From contig JBLJBH010000015.1 of assembly GCA_047637875.1 (NCBI GenBank), positions 1 to 19,847 of the forward strand: a stretch of DNA of 19,847 nucleotides, given 5' to 3'. Origin of the DNA: UBA7396 sp047637875 (lineage in GTDB: Bacteria > Patescibacteriota > Gracilibacteria > BD1-5 > UBA6164). The notes under the pieces are model-generated. The model saw nothing but the letters and a program-made list of their open reading frames with translations, ran no database searches and was not told where the DNA came from. The position numbers and the translations under genes were made by a program. This document shows, in pieces, positions 19,721 to 19,847 of the stretch. Every line of letters starts with the position of its first letter. Position 1 is the first letter of the stretch.

Positions 19721-19751
19721 AGGCAAAATGTATTATTTTTAAACAATTATG

Positions 19752-19779
19752 ATACTAACATATTTTTTTTAGAAATCAA
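19752..19779 (-). promoter_or_regulatory. Weak candidate promoter of the pilus operon
   Basis: Minus-strand TTGATT (19774-19779) and TAGTAT (19752-19757) are separated by 16 bp, each matching consensus at four of six positions. It would give a leader of about 25 nt before the ATG at 19720. The remaining bases to the window end are A/T-rich, with a plus-strand TATAAT (19828-19833) and no gene seen. Confidence 0.35.
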
Positions 19780-19847
19780 ATAAATATTTAATAATAAAAA
19801 TTCTAAAATAAAACCGGACACTTTGAGTATAATAAAAATACTACAGA

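Overview
The window comes from a very AT-rich bacterium that reads UGA as glycine (genetic code 25), so it probably belongs to the candidate phyla Gracilibacteria (BD1-5) or Absconditabacteria (SR1). With the standard code every long gene breaks into short pieces. With UGA as glycine, full-length UvrB, MetG, DprA, Dut and a WecB-type epimerase appear, and their UGA codons fall on the conserved glycines of motifs such as the UvrB Walker A (GVTGSGKT) and the Dut motif RGGFG. Tryptophan is written UGG, so this is not the mycoplasma code. All coordinates below use UGA = Gly. CGG also looks reassigned, probably to Trp; this is inferred from eight codons.

Layout. 1-56 is a 7-bp tandem repeat. 160-2325 (-) is uvrB. 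Divergent from it, 2426-4480 (+) is a two-gene unit: a class III adenylate cyclase fused to a DUF697-like membrane domain, then a membrane-anchored or secreted coiled-coil protein. A 43-bp palindrome ends this unit and the convergent operon coming the other way, metG - 190-aa unknown - dut - UbiV/U32-like Fe-S protein (8244 down to 4516). A 58-bp palindromic element lies in the metG leader. dprA (9424-8363, -) and a WecB-type UDP-GlcNAc 2-epimerase (9541-10911, +) diverge from a shared promoter region. A second palindromic terminator separates the epimerase from a long minus-strand operon, 19720 down to 10946.

That operon is the most unusual part. It starts with a 911-residue prepilin carrying fibronectin-III-like and choice-of-anchor-like domains. 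Two secreted paralogues with eight RCC1 repeats each follow, then a small membrane protein, then three short pilin-like proteins, two with Glu5 and one without, resembling a GspI/J/K tip complex. I infer a type IV pilus or pseudopilus carrying large adhesive proteins, which would suit the host-attached life known for relatives in these phyla. The assembly ATPase, platform protein and prepilin peptidase are not in the window.

No tRNA, rRNA, CRISPR array, transposase or phage gene was seen. Start codons generally lack a Shine-Dalgarno sequence and follow A/T-only leaders. Several sigma70-like promoters can be read in the intergenic gaps.
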